Assembly (NCBI GenBank): GCA_051819745.1
Contig: JBNJGO010000023.1
Span: forward strand, 1 to 14,324
Direction: 5' to 3'
Length of the DNA: 14,324 nucleotides
Origin: SKGA01 sp051819745
GTDB lineage: Archaea > Nanobdellota > Nanobdellia > Woesearchaeales > SKGA01
The position numbers and the translations under genes are program-made. Below the pieces are notes generated by a model, which saw only the letters and a list, made by a program, of their open reading frames with translations, did not search any database and had not been told where the DNA came from. This document shows, piece after piece, positions 1 to 6,338 of the stretch. The number at the start of each line of letters is the position of its first letter. The first letter of the stretch is position 1.

Positions 1-1386
1 AAAGTTCATGTATGACTCTTCAAAAAATCGTTTAAGAATCATTTCATCTCCAGTGTTTTCAGGTTTAACCCATGACCAAGTCCCTATTTCCATTAGAGTA
101 TATCCTCGTTCTCTGATACGTTTTTTTACCGCGTTTTCAATAGAAGATGTGTGCGGTACTTGTATAAGTTTGGCATTACCAAAATTATGATTTCCTTTTT
201 CAGGGGTAAGAATCTCACTTCCAGGTGGTAGTTTAAGTTTTCCGTAGACAAAAGTGTCTTGTGGGCTGATGTTGATGATACGGTCGATGATTGTTTTTGC
301 AGGTACAAGAATAGCATATTTTCGTCCACTAAAATCACCGTAACTATGAGATGTAACTGGCCCATTCAATGCAAAATGAATTGTCGGTCGAGGAAATTCA
401 ATCTCAATTTTATGTTCTTTTAAGAGTTTGTGCTTGTAGTTAGAGGTTGGTTTTATGATGCCTTCTTCTGGAAATGTATTTGTAAGGTGTACTGCTATTA
501 TTTGTTCTGCTTGAATATCCTTACGTAACTGGCGTTGTTGTTTGAGCATATGATCAATGAAGGCTACTTTGTGTTTATGTCGTTTGTATTGTTCTCCTAA
601 TTTATCTTTTATTTCTGCTAAATCGTGCTTGTTATATCTTTTTTGAATTCTTTTCTGTTCTTTTTTATCAAAAGCTACAAGAGTGGATGCTTTTTTTCGT
701 ATATATTTGGCTTCCTCGTACACTCGGTTGCTTAATTCGTTACATTTAATTAGTGCACTTTGCTCTTTTTTAAGATTCTTTTCAATAAGTGAAAATATAT
801 CTATTATCAGTGTAATGTACTTTTGTGTTGTGCGTCTTTTTTGTTTATGTTCTAATAAAGGTATTTGCTTGATATTTTTTATTTCGTCTTTTTGAAAATG
901 TATAACATTGTATACAATTTTTGTCAATTTAAGCAATTCAATAATGAGGTTATGTTCTTGTTCAAGTAATTTAGTGAAAAATTGTTTTTCATGATTGTCA
1001 TGGATTTTTATGAGGTTTTGTTGTTGGAGCGACTCAAGTAATTTTTTGGAATCTTCAGAACTAGAGATGTTAGGTTCCAGTATTCGTATAGAAAACTGAA
1101 GTGTGGCTGTAAATTTGTTGATAATGGTTTCGATTTCTTTTTGATGGTGTTTATATTGTTTTTTTATTGTTTTTCTTTTAAGAATACGGGTTGTTTGATT
1201 GTTTCGGGTTGTTTGATCGAGCTTGTGAAGTTTTTGTTTGAATGTTTCTATAAGGCGGTATTTTTCTTCGTTTCTGTTCTGAAGTTTTTTAAATCCTTTT
1301 TTAAGAATTTTGAGTTGCTTGAAGAGGGTTTCCTCATTTTTTTGTATAATCTCTTCAGCTTCAAGCACATCCATGTTGTTATCCAT
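1..1386 (-). CDS. Partial coiled-coil protein with an unrecognised C-terminal domain
   Basis: The frame is open without a stop from an ATG at 1386 to the window edge (462 codons), so the C-terminus lies outside. Residues about 1-290 are Lys/Glu/Gln-rich and predicted helical, probably coiled coil, with no signal peptide or membrane segment. A short in-frame repeat encodes QTTR twice (residues 58-61 and 64-67; 18-base period, copies at 1187-1199 and 1205-1217). From about residue 297 the character changes to a globular domain: AVHLTNTFPEEG (298-309), RPTIHFALNGPV (333-344), SHSYGDFSG (346-354), KYAILVP (356-362), DTFVYGKLKLPPGSEIL (377-393) and GTWSWV (435-440). I do not recognise this domain. 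The start is supported by a TATA-like box 29 bases upstream, which implies a leaderless mRNA. That it is a real gene is fairly sure; its function is unknown. Confidence 0.8.
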   Translation of the reverse strand, partial: MDNNMDVLEAEEIIQKNEETLFKQLKILKKGFKKLQNRNEEKYRLIETFKQKLHKLDQTTRNNQTTRILKRKTIKKQYKHHQKEIETIINKFTATLQFSIRILEPNISSSEDSKKLLESLQQQNLIKIHDNHEKQFFTKLLEQEHNLIIELLKLTKIVYNVIHFQKDEIKNIKQIPLLEHKQKRRTTQKYITLIIDIFSLIEKNLKKEQSALIKCNELSNRVYEEAKYIRKKASTLVAFDKKEQKRIQKRYNKHDLAEIKDKLGEQYKRHKHKVAFIDHMLKQQRQLRKDIQAEQIIAVHLTNTFPEEGIIKPTSNYKHKLLKEHKIEIEFPRPTIHFALNGPVTSHSYGDFSGRKYAILVPAKTIIDRIINISPQDTFVYGKLKLPPGSEILTPEKGNHNFGNAKLIQVPHTSSIENAVKKRIRERGYTLMEIGTWSWVKPENTGDEMILKRFFEESYMNF

Positions 1387-1411
1387 TTTTATATAATTTT
1401 AAATTATTCAA

Positions 1412-1419
1412 TTTATAAA
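1412..1419 (-). promoter_or_regulatory. TATA-like box for the left-edge coiled-coil gene
   Basis: TTTATAAA is centred about 29 bases before the ATG at 1386 on the minus strand. An archaeal promoter at this distance would start transcription within a few bases of the start codon. Confidence 0.5.
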
Positions 1420-1439
1420 TTTATGTTTTTTTATTTGTT

Positions 1440-1604
1440 TTAGGCTCTGCAATACCTCGCTTTAGCGTCTGTTTTGACTGGAGGATACGCGAACGAACTC
1501 TTTAGAGTTCGCAAGAACAGTCTTAAGATTTTTCTTCTCGTTCTTTCAAATCTTCTTTGTACAGCGTCTACTTGTGAAAATTTATTCCTTTGGATGATGG
1601 GTTG
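1440..1604. other. GC-richer hairpin-forming island in the spacer (possible ncRNA or repeat)
   Basis: The spacer 1387-1619 is not uniform. Positions 1387-1440 are almost pure A/T, whereas about 1441-1580 is clearly richer in G and C than its flanks. It contains GAACTC-TTTA-GAGTTC (1495-1510), an alternative GTTC-GCAA-GAAC hairpin with a GNRA loop, an enclosing GACTG/CAGTC pairing, a CGCT-TT-AGCG stem near 1458-1467, and the direct repeat GCGTCT. On the minus strand a 55-codon frame is open from after a TAA to a stop at 1440-1442, but it has no ATG or GTG. A plus frame is open through it too. It could be a structured RNA, a repeat copy, or the 3' end of the dcd transcript. I cannot assign it to a known RNA family. 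Confidence 0.35.
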
Positions 1605-1619
1605 CTTTTTTTATTGTTA

Positions 1620-2126
1620 TTATAATTTTTGTTCTTTGAATTGTCCTTCATATTTTGCTTTTCCTTTACATTTCTGTAATATTAGGTGGCATACTTTAAT
1701 TCCTGGTATTAATCGTATTGGTTCTGGTCCTGCATTATATATTTCAAGTACTTGTTGGTTTGAAATTCCTGGAGCAATAAATGGTGCTGTGATGTGGCTC
1801 ATTAATCCTATTCGGGCAAATTTTGATCTTGATTGTAAGAATCCGCTAATGTTGTTTGGCAATGTTATTTTTTCTTTTGTTATTCCCATGACTAATTCAT
1901 TTTGTTTTAGAACATATCCTTTGCTTATATCGACGATTTTAGTGTACTTTTTGTAATCAATATTTTCTTTGATATTGATAGGTTGTTTTTGTTTAACAAA
2001 TACTCTTAATTTATTATCTAATGTTAAATCAATAGATGCAGGTCCTATTGCTGATTCTTCGTATGGTTCGAGTATTATTTTGTTTTTTGAAATTTGTTTT
2101 ATAATTTCTTTTTTTGTTAATATCAT
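1620..2126 (-). CDS. dcd: dCTP deaminase (Dcd/Dut family)
   Basis: This enzyme deaminates dCTP to dUTP to supply dTMP synthesis; some archaeal members also hydrolyse dUTP to dUMP. The 168-residue protein shows the family signatures in order: GPASIDLTL (28-36), the substrate-binding segment SRSKFARIGL (99-108), PFIAPG (115-120), and LEIYNAGPEPIRLIPG (127-142), which carries the expected catalytic glutamate (E128). It ends soon after KYEGQ (158-162) and is shorter than typical archaeal homologues of about 200 residues, so the C-terminal lid appears reduced. Whether it is monofunctional or bifunctional cannot be read here. The ATG at 2126 has a TATA-like box about 29 bases upstream and no clear Shine-Dalgarno, consistent with a leaderless mRNA. 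The orphan cluster diverges from it on the other strand. Confidence 0.92.
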   Translation of the reverse strand: MILTKKEIIKQISKNKIILEPYEESAIGPASIDLTLDNKLRVFVKQKQPINIKENIDYKKYTKIVDISKGYVLKQNELVMGITKEKITLPNNISGFLQSRSKFARIGLMSHITAPFIAPGISNQQVLEIYNAGPEPIRLIPGIKVCHLILQKCKGKAKYEGQFKEQKL

Positions 2127-2150
2127 ATGCTTATTATTTCCTACTATCTT

Positions 2151-2160
2151 TTTTAAATAT
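2151..2160 (-). promoter_or_regulatory. TATA-like box for dcd
   Basis: The minus-strand sequence ATATTTAAAA is centred about 29 bases before the dcd ATG. Confidence 0.45.
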
Positions 2161-2180
2161 ATTTATTTAGTTTTTTTATT

Positions 2181-2203
2181 ATTCACTCCTTTTAGGGGTG
2201 GAT
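2181..2203 (+). promoter_or_regulatory. RNA hairpin in the dcd/orphan divergent spacer
   Basis: ATTCACTCC (2181-2189) can pair with GGGGTGGAT (2195-2203) as plus-strand RNA across a TTTTA loop. That gives nine pairs, two of them G-U, and a T-run follows at 2207-2212. The G-U pairs mean that only the plus-strand RNA forms the full stem. It could be a terminator or a leader element of the orphan gene at 2285. Confidence 0.4.
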
Positions 2204-2238
2204 TGCTTTTTTATTAGTTTGCTTTTTTCCTTGTTAGT

Positions 2239-2257
2239 AGATACAGTGAATGTATCT
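2239..2257. promoter_or_regulatory. Perfect 7-bp inverted repeat before the first orphan gene
   Basis: AGATACA (2239-2245) and TGTATCT (2251-2257) are perfect inverted copies separated by GTGAA. They lie about 28 bases before the ATG at 2285. This could be a repressor operator or a 5' mRNA hairpin. Confidence 0.45.
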
Positions 2258-2284
2258 GAATAAAAACAAAAAAAGGTGAATGAA

Positions 2285-2677
2285 ATGACAAGGTTGAAAA
2301 CAAAATTTGGTGGCGTTCAGCGAACGTATGAAGATGGAAAATTGAAGATGGTCGACACTACAGGTTCGAGTTCCGATCATTCTTCAAGTGGTTTGAAAGG
2401 AACTCTTGCAGTTACCGATGATCGTCTTGATAAGCTCATTGATCGGATGGTATTGCTTGATGATGGTCTTTCTGACGATGAGTTTGCATCACTTAGGTCG
2501 GAGTTCGTATCTACTTATGGTGATGGTGCTTATCAAATCAGGCATTCGGTGAGCCCAGACTATATTGATACTTTGAAATCCGAAGCAGATAGTGTTCATA
2601 CGTTGAAAACGGATACTTCTGTTTACACTGTTCTTGAAAAGGATTTTGCAGGATATGTTTTGCAATCTGGTAAATAG
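2285..2677 (+). CDS. Unknown small acidic protein (first gene of orphan cluster)
   Basis: I do not recognise this 130-residue protein. A GTG at 2276 would add three residues, but ATG 2285 is preferred: it lies five bases after the strong ribosome-binding site GGTGA (2275-2279), which itself overlaps the GTG. The N-terminus is basic (MTRLKTKFGG). A Ser-rich linker DTTGSSSDHSSSG follows (about 24-36), then an acidic, probably helical region around LTVTDDRL-like residues 41-70 (DDRLDKLIDR, DDGLSDDEF) and a more structured end (YQIRHSVSPDYIDTLKSEAD). There is no signal peptide, membrane segment or cysteine, so it is probably cytoplasmic. Its ribosome-binding leader is nearly identical to that of the next gene, and a long T-tract follows it, so it may be transcribed separately from that gene. 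Confidence 0.75.
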   Translation: MTRLKTKFGGVQRTYEDGKLKMVDTTGSSSDHSSSGLKGTLAVTDDRLDKLIDRMVLLDDGLSDDEFASLRSEFVSTYGDGAYQIRHSVSPDYIDTLKSEADSVHTLKTDTSVYTVLEKDFAGYVLQSGK

Positions 2678-2693
2678 TTGTTTCCAAGTAGTA

Positions 2694-2722
2694 TATTTTT
2701 TTTATTATTTTTTTTGTTTTTT
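2694..2722 (+). terminator. T-tract terminator after the first orphan gene
   Basis: A nearly unbroken run of T on the plus strand starts about 17 bases after the stop codon, without a preceding hairpin. This is the usual archaeal form of a terminator. Confidence 0.5.
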
Positions 2723-2778
2723 ACTAAATAGCAAGTGCTTACAAAGTATTACAATACAATAAAAAAAGGTGAATAACA

Positions 2779-3093
2779 ATGAAAACTGACAGAATACATG
2801 GAATATATGGAATGATCGATGTTGAAATGCAGTACGGGTTAGGTTCGTCTCCAATCAGCGATGGATATGCCGGAAAACTTGCTGAGCAGGAGAAAATAAT
2901 GAGAATGGTTGAAGAATACGAGCGTGAAACATTTCAGACTGACCAACAAACCTCTCCGATAACTATGACTGAAATGGGAAAAGGTCGTGTTGAAATCACA
3001 TCATGCGATCCTATTTCGGGTCGACAAACCGACTCAGAAATTATCCAGGTTGGTAAACGGACATTAGGAGATATTTTGAGAGAATCTCGATAA
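2779..3093 (+). CDS. Unknown small soluble protein (second gene of orphan cluster)
   Basis: I do not recognise this 104-residue protein. The ATG at 2779 follows the ribosome-binding site GGTGA by about six bases (2768-2772), in the context AAAAAAAGGTGAAT that is identical over 14 bases to the leader of the gene at 2285. The protein starts MKTDRIHGIYGMIDVEM, has a charged helical stretch at about 31-52 (KLAEQEKIMRMVEEYERET), and a likely beta-rich C-terminal half (ITMTEMGKGRVEITSCDPISG). It has one cysteine and no membrane or signal segment. The next gene begins 34 bases after its stop, so the two may be co-transcribed. Confidence 0.7.
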   Translation: MKTDRIHGIYGMIDVEMQYGLGSSPISDGYAGKLAEQEKIMRMVEEYERETFQTDQQTSPITMTEMGKGRVEITSCDPISGRQTDSEIIQVGKRTLGDILRESR

Positions 3094-3126
3094 ACCTTAA
3101 CTAAAAAATAGGTATGAGTAAGAAAA

Positions 3127-4134
3127 ATGGAAAGCGAAGAGTCAAAACTTGAAAAATCTGTAAGTGGCAAGAAGGCTTTTAATCCTTTAAAAAAAATGGC
3201 TAAAAAATATATTTTACCTGTTGCAACTGTTGCTAGTATGACTTTAAGTGGTTGCATGTGTCCGAATAATAAGCCAGTGTATATTCCAGAGGAAATGGGA
3301 TGTGAAAAGGTAATAACAGACGCGCCAAGTGAGACGAAGGACGAAAAAAGCTCCAAAGAACACACCTTGGAACTTTTAAAGAATTATGACTGGATTGTTG
3401 ATAGTGAAACAATCGGAAACGAATCAGAAATTAAAGAAAAAGCAAGAACACTCTCCCTTTACACACATGATCCTCATTATAAGGAAGCCATAAAAAAATA
3501 CACTGTGTGTATTGATAAAAAAGTGTTTGAAACTTCAGATCTTACCTACATAGCATCACATCTAAGAAAATGTGAAGGCTCTCCTGATTGGAATGAAAAA
3601 TCCGCAACTTGGAGCAAAGAATTAAACAACTTATACAAAACAGTATATTACTCTTTGATGTGGGATCCGGGAAAATCAGAGTTAGAAAAAGCACTTGCTG
3701 AACAAGGTATTGAAGAAGTGAAAGTGGAAAAAGAAACTCACCCTGAAGGAAAAGCAGGAGCATACCTTGGTGTAGGTTTAAAGGCAATAGGATTGCTTAT
3801 GATTGGAGGAGGGATAGCGGCTTTTTTCTCAGGAGAGGATGGAATAGATGTAGCTGGATTTTTGGTACCTAATTCAATCTTCCCTTTAATGTTAGGGGCC
3901 TATGTCCATGGAGCAACTCAACAAAGTGCTAAAGAAGCATTGGATTTTGAGCTATCCCATCTAGAAAGAACAACTCTTGAAGACACAAGCAAACCGTCAG
4001 GTATCCAAACATATGTAAATGAGGGGCAAAAAACTTCACAAGAACAAGATTCTGTTATACAAGTGTCTCAAGATTTAGGATACGTCCTCGATGATAGCAC
4101 AAAAACAGCATATGTTGTTCCTTTTAAAAAATAA
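3127..4134 (+). CDS. Lipoprotein-like membrane protein of unknown function
   Basis: This 335-residue protein (from ATG 3127) carries a basic N-region, a hydrophobic stretch KKYILPVATVASMTLSGC ending at Cys43, and the lipobox LSGC (40-43). It is therefore likely exported and lipid-anchored or membrane-tethered. An internal ATG at 3196 would give a more ordinary signal peptide (MAKKYILP...), but only the upstream start has a plausible, weak AGGT leader, so the start is uncertain. The exported part is charged and helical (about 60-205), with cysteines at 45, 59, 128 and 149. Two hydrophobic segments follow, Gly-rich about 211-234 and about 242-264, and then an acidic soluble tail ending VPFKK. 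A lipobox together with two internal membrane segments is unusual. No family is recognised. It ends 15 bases before the convergent gmk stop. Confidence 0.75.
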   Translation: MESEESKLEKSVSGKKAFNPLKKMAKKYILPVATVASMTLSGCMCPNNKPVYIPEEMGCEKVITDAPSETKDEKSSKEHTLELLKNYDWIVDSETIGNESEIKEKARTLSLYTHDPHYKEAIKKYTVCIDKKVFETSDLTYIASHLRKCEGSPDWNEKSATWSKELNNLYKTVYYSLMWDPGKSELEKALAEQGIEEVKVEKETHPEGKAGAYLGVGLKAIGLLMIGGGIAAFFSGEDGIDVAGFLVPNSIFPLMLGAYVHGATQQSAKEALDFELSHLERTTLEDTSKPSGIQTYVNEGQKTSQEQDSVIQVSQDLGYVLDDSTKTAYVVPFKK

Positions 4135-4150
4135 TTTTTTCTCTTTTTTT
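4135..4150 (+). terminator. T-rich tract between convergent genes
   Basis: A T-rich run directly follows the lipoprotein stop and fills the short gap to the gmk stop codon. It is a plausible plus-strand terminator. Confidence 0.4.
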
Positions 4151-4728
4151 TAATTCTCTTTAAAGATAGTGGTTGTTGTTTTGATAATGTCTTTTACTTC
4201 TTCAATCGCTTTTTCTACATTGTCATTGACAACCTTATAATCGAAATACTCTGCCTGTTCCAGTTCTTGTCTTGCATTCTGGATTCGGCGTTTAATTGTT
4301 TCTTCATCATCTGTTTTTCGCTTTCGAAGTCGTCTTTCAAGCTCTTCCATACTTGGTGGTTTGATGAATATGAGAACACAATCATTGCCAAAAGCTTTCT
4401 TGAGTTGGAACGCTCCCTGAACATCCCAATCTTTAATTAATTTTTTTCCTTGATTAAGATTTTCTTCGACAGTTTTTCTGCTAGTCCCATACAAATTATC
4501 GTGGACTTCAGCCCATTCGATGAATATATCTTGTTCGATCATTTCTTTAAAGTGTTCTCGAGAAATAAAGTGATATGTCTTACCGTTCACTTCCCCTGAT
4601 CTTGGCTGTCTTGTCGTATATGTTGTAGGGCGCTCGAGCTCAGGCATTTGCGCTCTAACTTCACTCAATACAGTGTCTTTACCAGCACCTGAAGGCGCAC
4701 TTATTATAATTAGTTTTCCTTGATTCAT
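4150..4728 (-). CDS. gmk: Guanylate kinase
   Basis: This enzyme phosphorylates GMP to GDP with ATP, feeding GTP and dGTP synthesis. The 192-residue protein has the full family layout: P-loop APSGAGKDT (11-19), the GMP-binding loop TTRQPRSGEVNGKTYHF (38-54), EWAEVHDNLYGTS (71-83), DVQGA (102-106), and the Arg-rich lid RRLRKRKTDDEETIKRR (132-148). The P-loop has Asp after the lysine (GKDT) instead of the usual Ser/Thr, with Thr next; the related PhnN kinases show similar GKD loops. The TTR/PR/GE and YGTS residues favour guanylate kinase. This is the bacterial/eukaryotic-type enzyme, which not all archaea have. The ATG at 4728 has a TATA-like box about 31 bases upstream and diverges from trmI. 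Confidence 0.9.
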   Translation of the reverse strand: MNQGKLIIISAPSGAGKDTVLSEVRAQMPELERPTTYTTRQPRSGEVNGKTYHFISREHFKEMIEQDIFIEWAEVHDNLYGTSRKTVEENLNQGKKLIKDWDVQGAFQLKKAFGNDCVLIFIKPPSMEELERRLRKRKTDDEETIKRRIQNARQELEQAEYFDYKVVNDNVEKAIEEVKDIIKTTTTIFKEN

Positions 4729-4755
4729 TTTATGTTATATTCTTTTTTTTGCTTG

Positions 4756-4764
4756 TTTATATTG
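4756..4764 (-). promoter_or_regulatory. TATA-like box for gmk
   Basis: The minus-strand sequence CAATATAAA lies about 31 bases before the gmk ATG at 4728, which suggests a short or absent leader. Confidence 0.4.
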
Positions 4765-4787
4765 TTTATTGTATTATTTTCATACAC

Positions 4788-4796
4788 TTTTATAAA
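4788..4796 (+). promoter_or_regulatory. TATA box for trmI
   Basis: TTTTATAAA is centred about 29 bases before ATG 4822. This supports that start as leaderless and rules against the longer reading from 4720, which would place the promoter inside the gene. Confidence 0.6.
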
Positions 4797-4821
4797 TCTT
4801 AGCTTGTATGTGGTTGATATA

Positions 4822-5559
4822 ATGCATGTCAAACGTCTAATAATTTCAAAAGATAAATTTGTCAGACCCATATTGGATCTCAATCGCTCAGTTCACCTCG
4901 CGGATGGAACTTTACACTTAGAAAATCTAGCTTCAGCAAATCATTGGGGTGTTGTCTGGACATCAACTGGAGAGCCAAAACTACTAGCTCCAGCTACCTT
5001 CAAGGATTCGTATGATAAGATGAAACGAACTGCAGCGACCATTATCCCAAAAGATATCGGTTTTATTATTGCAGAAACAGGACTTACAAAAGAGTCGGTC
5101 GTTATTGACGCTGGAGGTGGAAGTGGGGCGGTCACCACACAACTAGCTGCACTTTGCAAAAGAGTATACAGTTATGATATCAATGAAAACCATCTTAAGA
5201 CAATCCGAGAAAATTGTAAACGAATGGACCTTGACAATGTCATTATCAAAGCAGAAAACCTCTTAACAGCACAACCACCGGAACAAGCAGATGTTCTCGT
5301 TCTTGATATGCCAGACCCTTCAAAAGCCCTTCTTTTTGCAAAAAAAGCCCTCAAACAATCAGGATTTGTGGTAGCATATACTCCACACATCTCTCAAGCA
5401 CAACAGTTTGCACATTCTTTAGATGATGATTTTAAACTCGTCACTGTTATTGAAATCATGCAGAGACGATGGGATGTTTCAGATGATAAACTCAGACCAA
5501 AACATAACATGTTAGGTCATACTGCATTTTTAACTGTCGCACGCCTATTTAAATGGTGA
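4822..5559 (+). CDS. trmI: tRNA (adenine-N1)-methyltransferase, TrmI type
   Basis: Archaeal TrmI uses S-adenosylmethionine to make m1A at positions 57/58 of the tRNA T-loop. The 245-residue protein shows an N-terminal small domain, then the Rossmann methyltransferase core: motif I VVIDAGGGSGAVT (93-105), acidic loop YSYDIN (116-121), motif IV VLVLDMPDPSKAL (158-170), FVVAYTPHISQ (182-192), and the family-specific C-terminal signature LRPKHNMLGHTAFLTVARL (224-242). The frame extends upstream to 4720, but that part encodes a Phe/Leu-rich stretch overlapping the gmk start and contains the TATA box. ATG 4822 matches the family's N-terminus and the promoter spacing. It diverges from gmk. Confidence 0.9.
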   Translation: MHVKRLIISKDKFVRPILDLNRSVHLADGTLHLENLASANHWGVVWTSTGEPKLLAPATFKDSYDKMKRTAATIIPKDIGFIIAETGLTKESVVIDAGGGSGAVTTQLAALCKRVYSYDINENHLKTIRENCKRMDLDNVIIKAENLLTAQPPEQADVLVLDMPDPSKALLFAKKALKQSGFVVAYTPHISQAQQFAHSLDDDFKLVTVIEIMQRRWDVSDDKLRPKHNMLGHTAFLTVARLFKW

Positions 5560-5598
5560 TATATTATATTAGTTTTATATTGCTTTATTTTCGCAAAC

Positions 5599-5606
5599 TA
5601 TAAAAA
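5599..5606 (+). promoter_or_regulatory. TATA box for the Lrp-type domain gene
   Basis: TATAAAAA lies about 53 bases before ATG 5656. Transcription would start near 5628, leaving a leader of about 25-30 bases that includes the ribosome-binding site AAGGGTG (5644-5650). Confidence 0.5.
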
Positions 5607-5655
5607 CGTGTGATTCTTTCTTTCACTAGTATTGAAAGATTTCAAGGGTGTAATT

Positions 5656-5883
5656 ATGCAAGCATATATTTTGATAAACACTGAAAAAGGAAAAGAACAA
5701 GAAATTTATGACACTCTTCTTGATGTAGAAGAAATTTCTGGGATGAACCTTATATTTGGAGAATGGGATATTATCCTCAAAGTTAAACTAGAAAATTCTG
5801 AAGCGCTAGGAACATTTATTCTTGATAATATCCGTCCGCTTGAAGGGGTTACTCTGACAAGCACTTTAATAGTGGCAAGATAA
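5656..5883 (+). CDS. Stand-alone Lrp/AsnC ligand-binding (RAM) domain protein
   Basis: The 75-residue protein is a complete Lrp/AsnC C-terminal domain, an alpha-beta ferredoxin-like fold, without the DNA-binding helix-turn-helix. It begins with strand AYILINTEKGKEQEIYDTLL, continues EEISGMNLIFGEWDIILKVK (the conserved GEWDI turn) and ends LEGVTLTSTLIVAR, the typical final strand. A TTG at 5632 would add eight residues, but ATG 5656 has the ribosome-binding site AAGGGTG five bases upstream. Such single-domain members are known to form oligomers and bind amino acids or other small molecules; the partner here is unknown. It converges with alba across a T-rich/A-rich spacer. Confidence 0.88.
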   Translation: MQAYILINTEKGKEQEIYDTLLDVEEISGMNLIFGEWDIILKVKLENSEALGTFILDNIRPLEGVTLTSTLIVAR

Positions 5884-5884
5884 T

Positions 5885-5908
5885 ATTTTTCTTTCTTTTG
5901 TTTTACTT
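5885..5908 (+). terminator. T-rich terminator after the RAM-domain gene
   Basis: A plus-strand T-rich tract begins just after the stop codon, with no hairpin, as is usual for archaeal termination. The A-rich run at 5957-5999 is the matching minus-strand T-tract after alba. Confidence 0.45.
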
Positions 5909-6008
5909 TTAGCCTAGAGAACGCTCTTATTTTATGCTGGGATCCTATTTTATAAGAAAAAATAAAAAAACAAAACATTGAAATTAAAAAAAAGAAATTA
6001 TGTATTCA

Positions 6009-6308
6009 TCATTCTTGATCGTTTCTTTCTTTTCGCTCAAGAACAATTTCGATAGTTGAGACATGAACTTCTTTTCCTTCTTTATTCTTGAACTCTTCAG
6101 AATCAATACTAATATCTTTAATTTGAATCTGATCTTTTAAAAATCTCTTGAGAGCAATTTCTGAAACGTCAACCGCTCTACTGATGAATTTTCCTCTTGC
6201 TTTAACCAATACTTCTTGAGCTCCTTTAGTTGTGAATTGGATGACAACGCCTGTTACATAATTCATGAATGGCTTTGTACCGATAAAAATAGAATTATCT
6301 TTTTCCAT
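6009..6308 (-). CDS. albA: Alba chromatin/RNA-binding protein
   Basis: Alba is a small dimeric protein that coats archaeal DNA and also binds RNA. The 99-residue protein aligns along the whole family: IFIGTKPFMNYV (7-18), EVLVKARGKFISRAVDVSEIALKRF (around 32-56) and VSTIEIVLERK (83-93). The lysine acetylated in Sulfolobus Alba (Lys16 of the KKP motif) is Thr11 here, and the neighbouring Lys12 is kept, as in many euryarchaeal members. The C-terminal tail is short and charged (ERNDQE). It lies 30 bases after rps17e on the same strand, with its own ribosome-binding site GGAAGTGAT just before the ATG, so the two are probably one transcript. Confidence 0.93.
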   Translation of the reverse strand: MEKDNSIFIGTKPFMNYVTGVVIQFTTKGAQEVLVKARGKFISRAVDVSEIALKRFLKDQIQIKDISIDSEEFKNKEGKEVHVSTIEIVLERKERNDQE

Positions 6309-6338
6309 ATAGCATCACTTCCTTTACTTGCTTGAGAT

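Noticed and set aside
1474..1956. Plus-strand open frame of 160 codons
   Set aside because: It runs antisense through most of dcd, whose motifs are unmistakable, and has Cys/Phe-rich low-plausibility content.
2355..2380. tRNA T-loop-like GGTTCGAGTTCC
   Set aside because: It sits inside a coding frame and the flanking bases do not form a T-stem or any cloverleaf.
3114..3152. Twelve-codon frame (ATG AGT AAG ...) overlapping the start of the lipoprotein gene
   Set aside because: It is very short, has no clear ribosome-binding site and no features. A translational-coupling role is possible but unsupported.
4720..4821. N-terminal hydrophobic extension of trmI
   Set aside because: It overlaps the gmk start and contains the TATA box of trmI. 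The family does not have a membrane segment.
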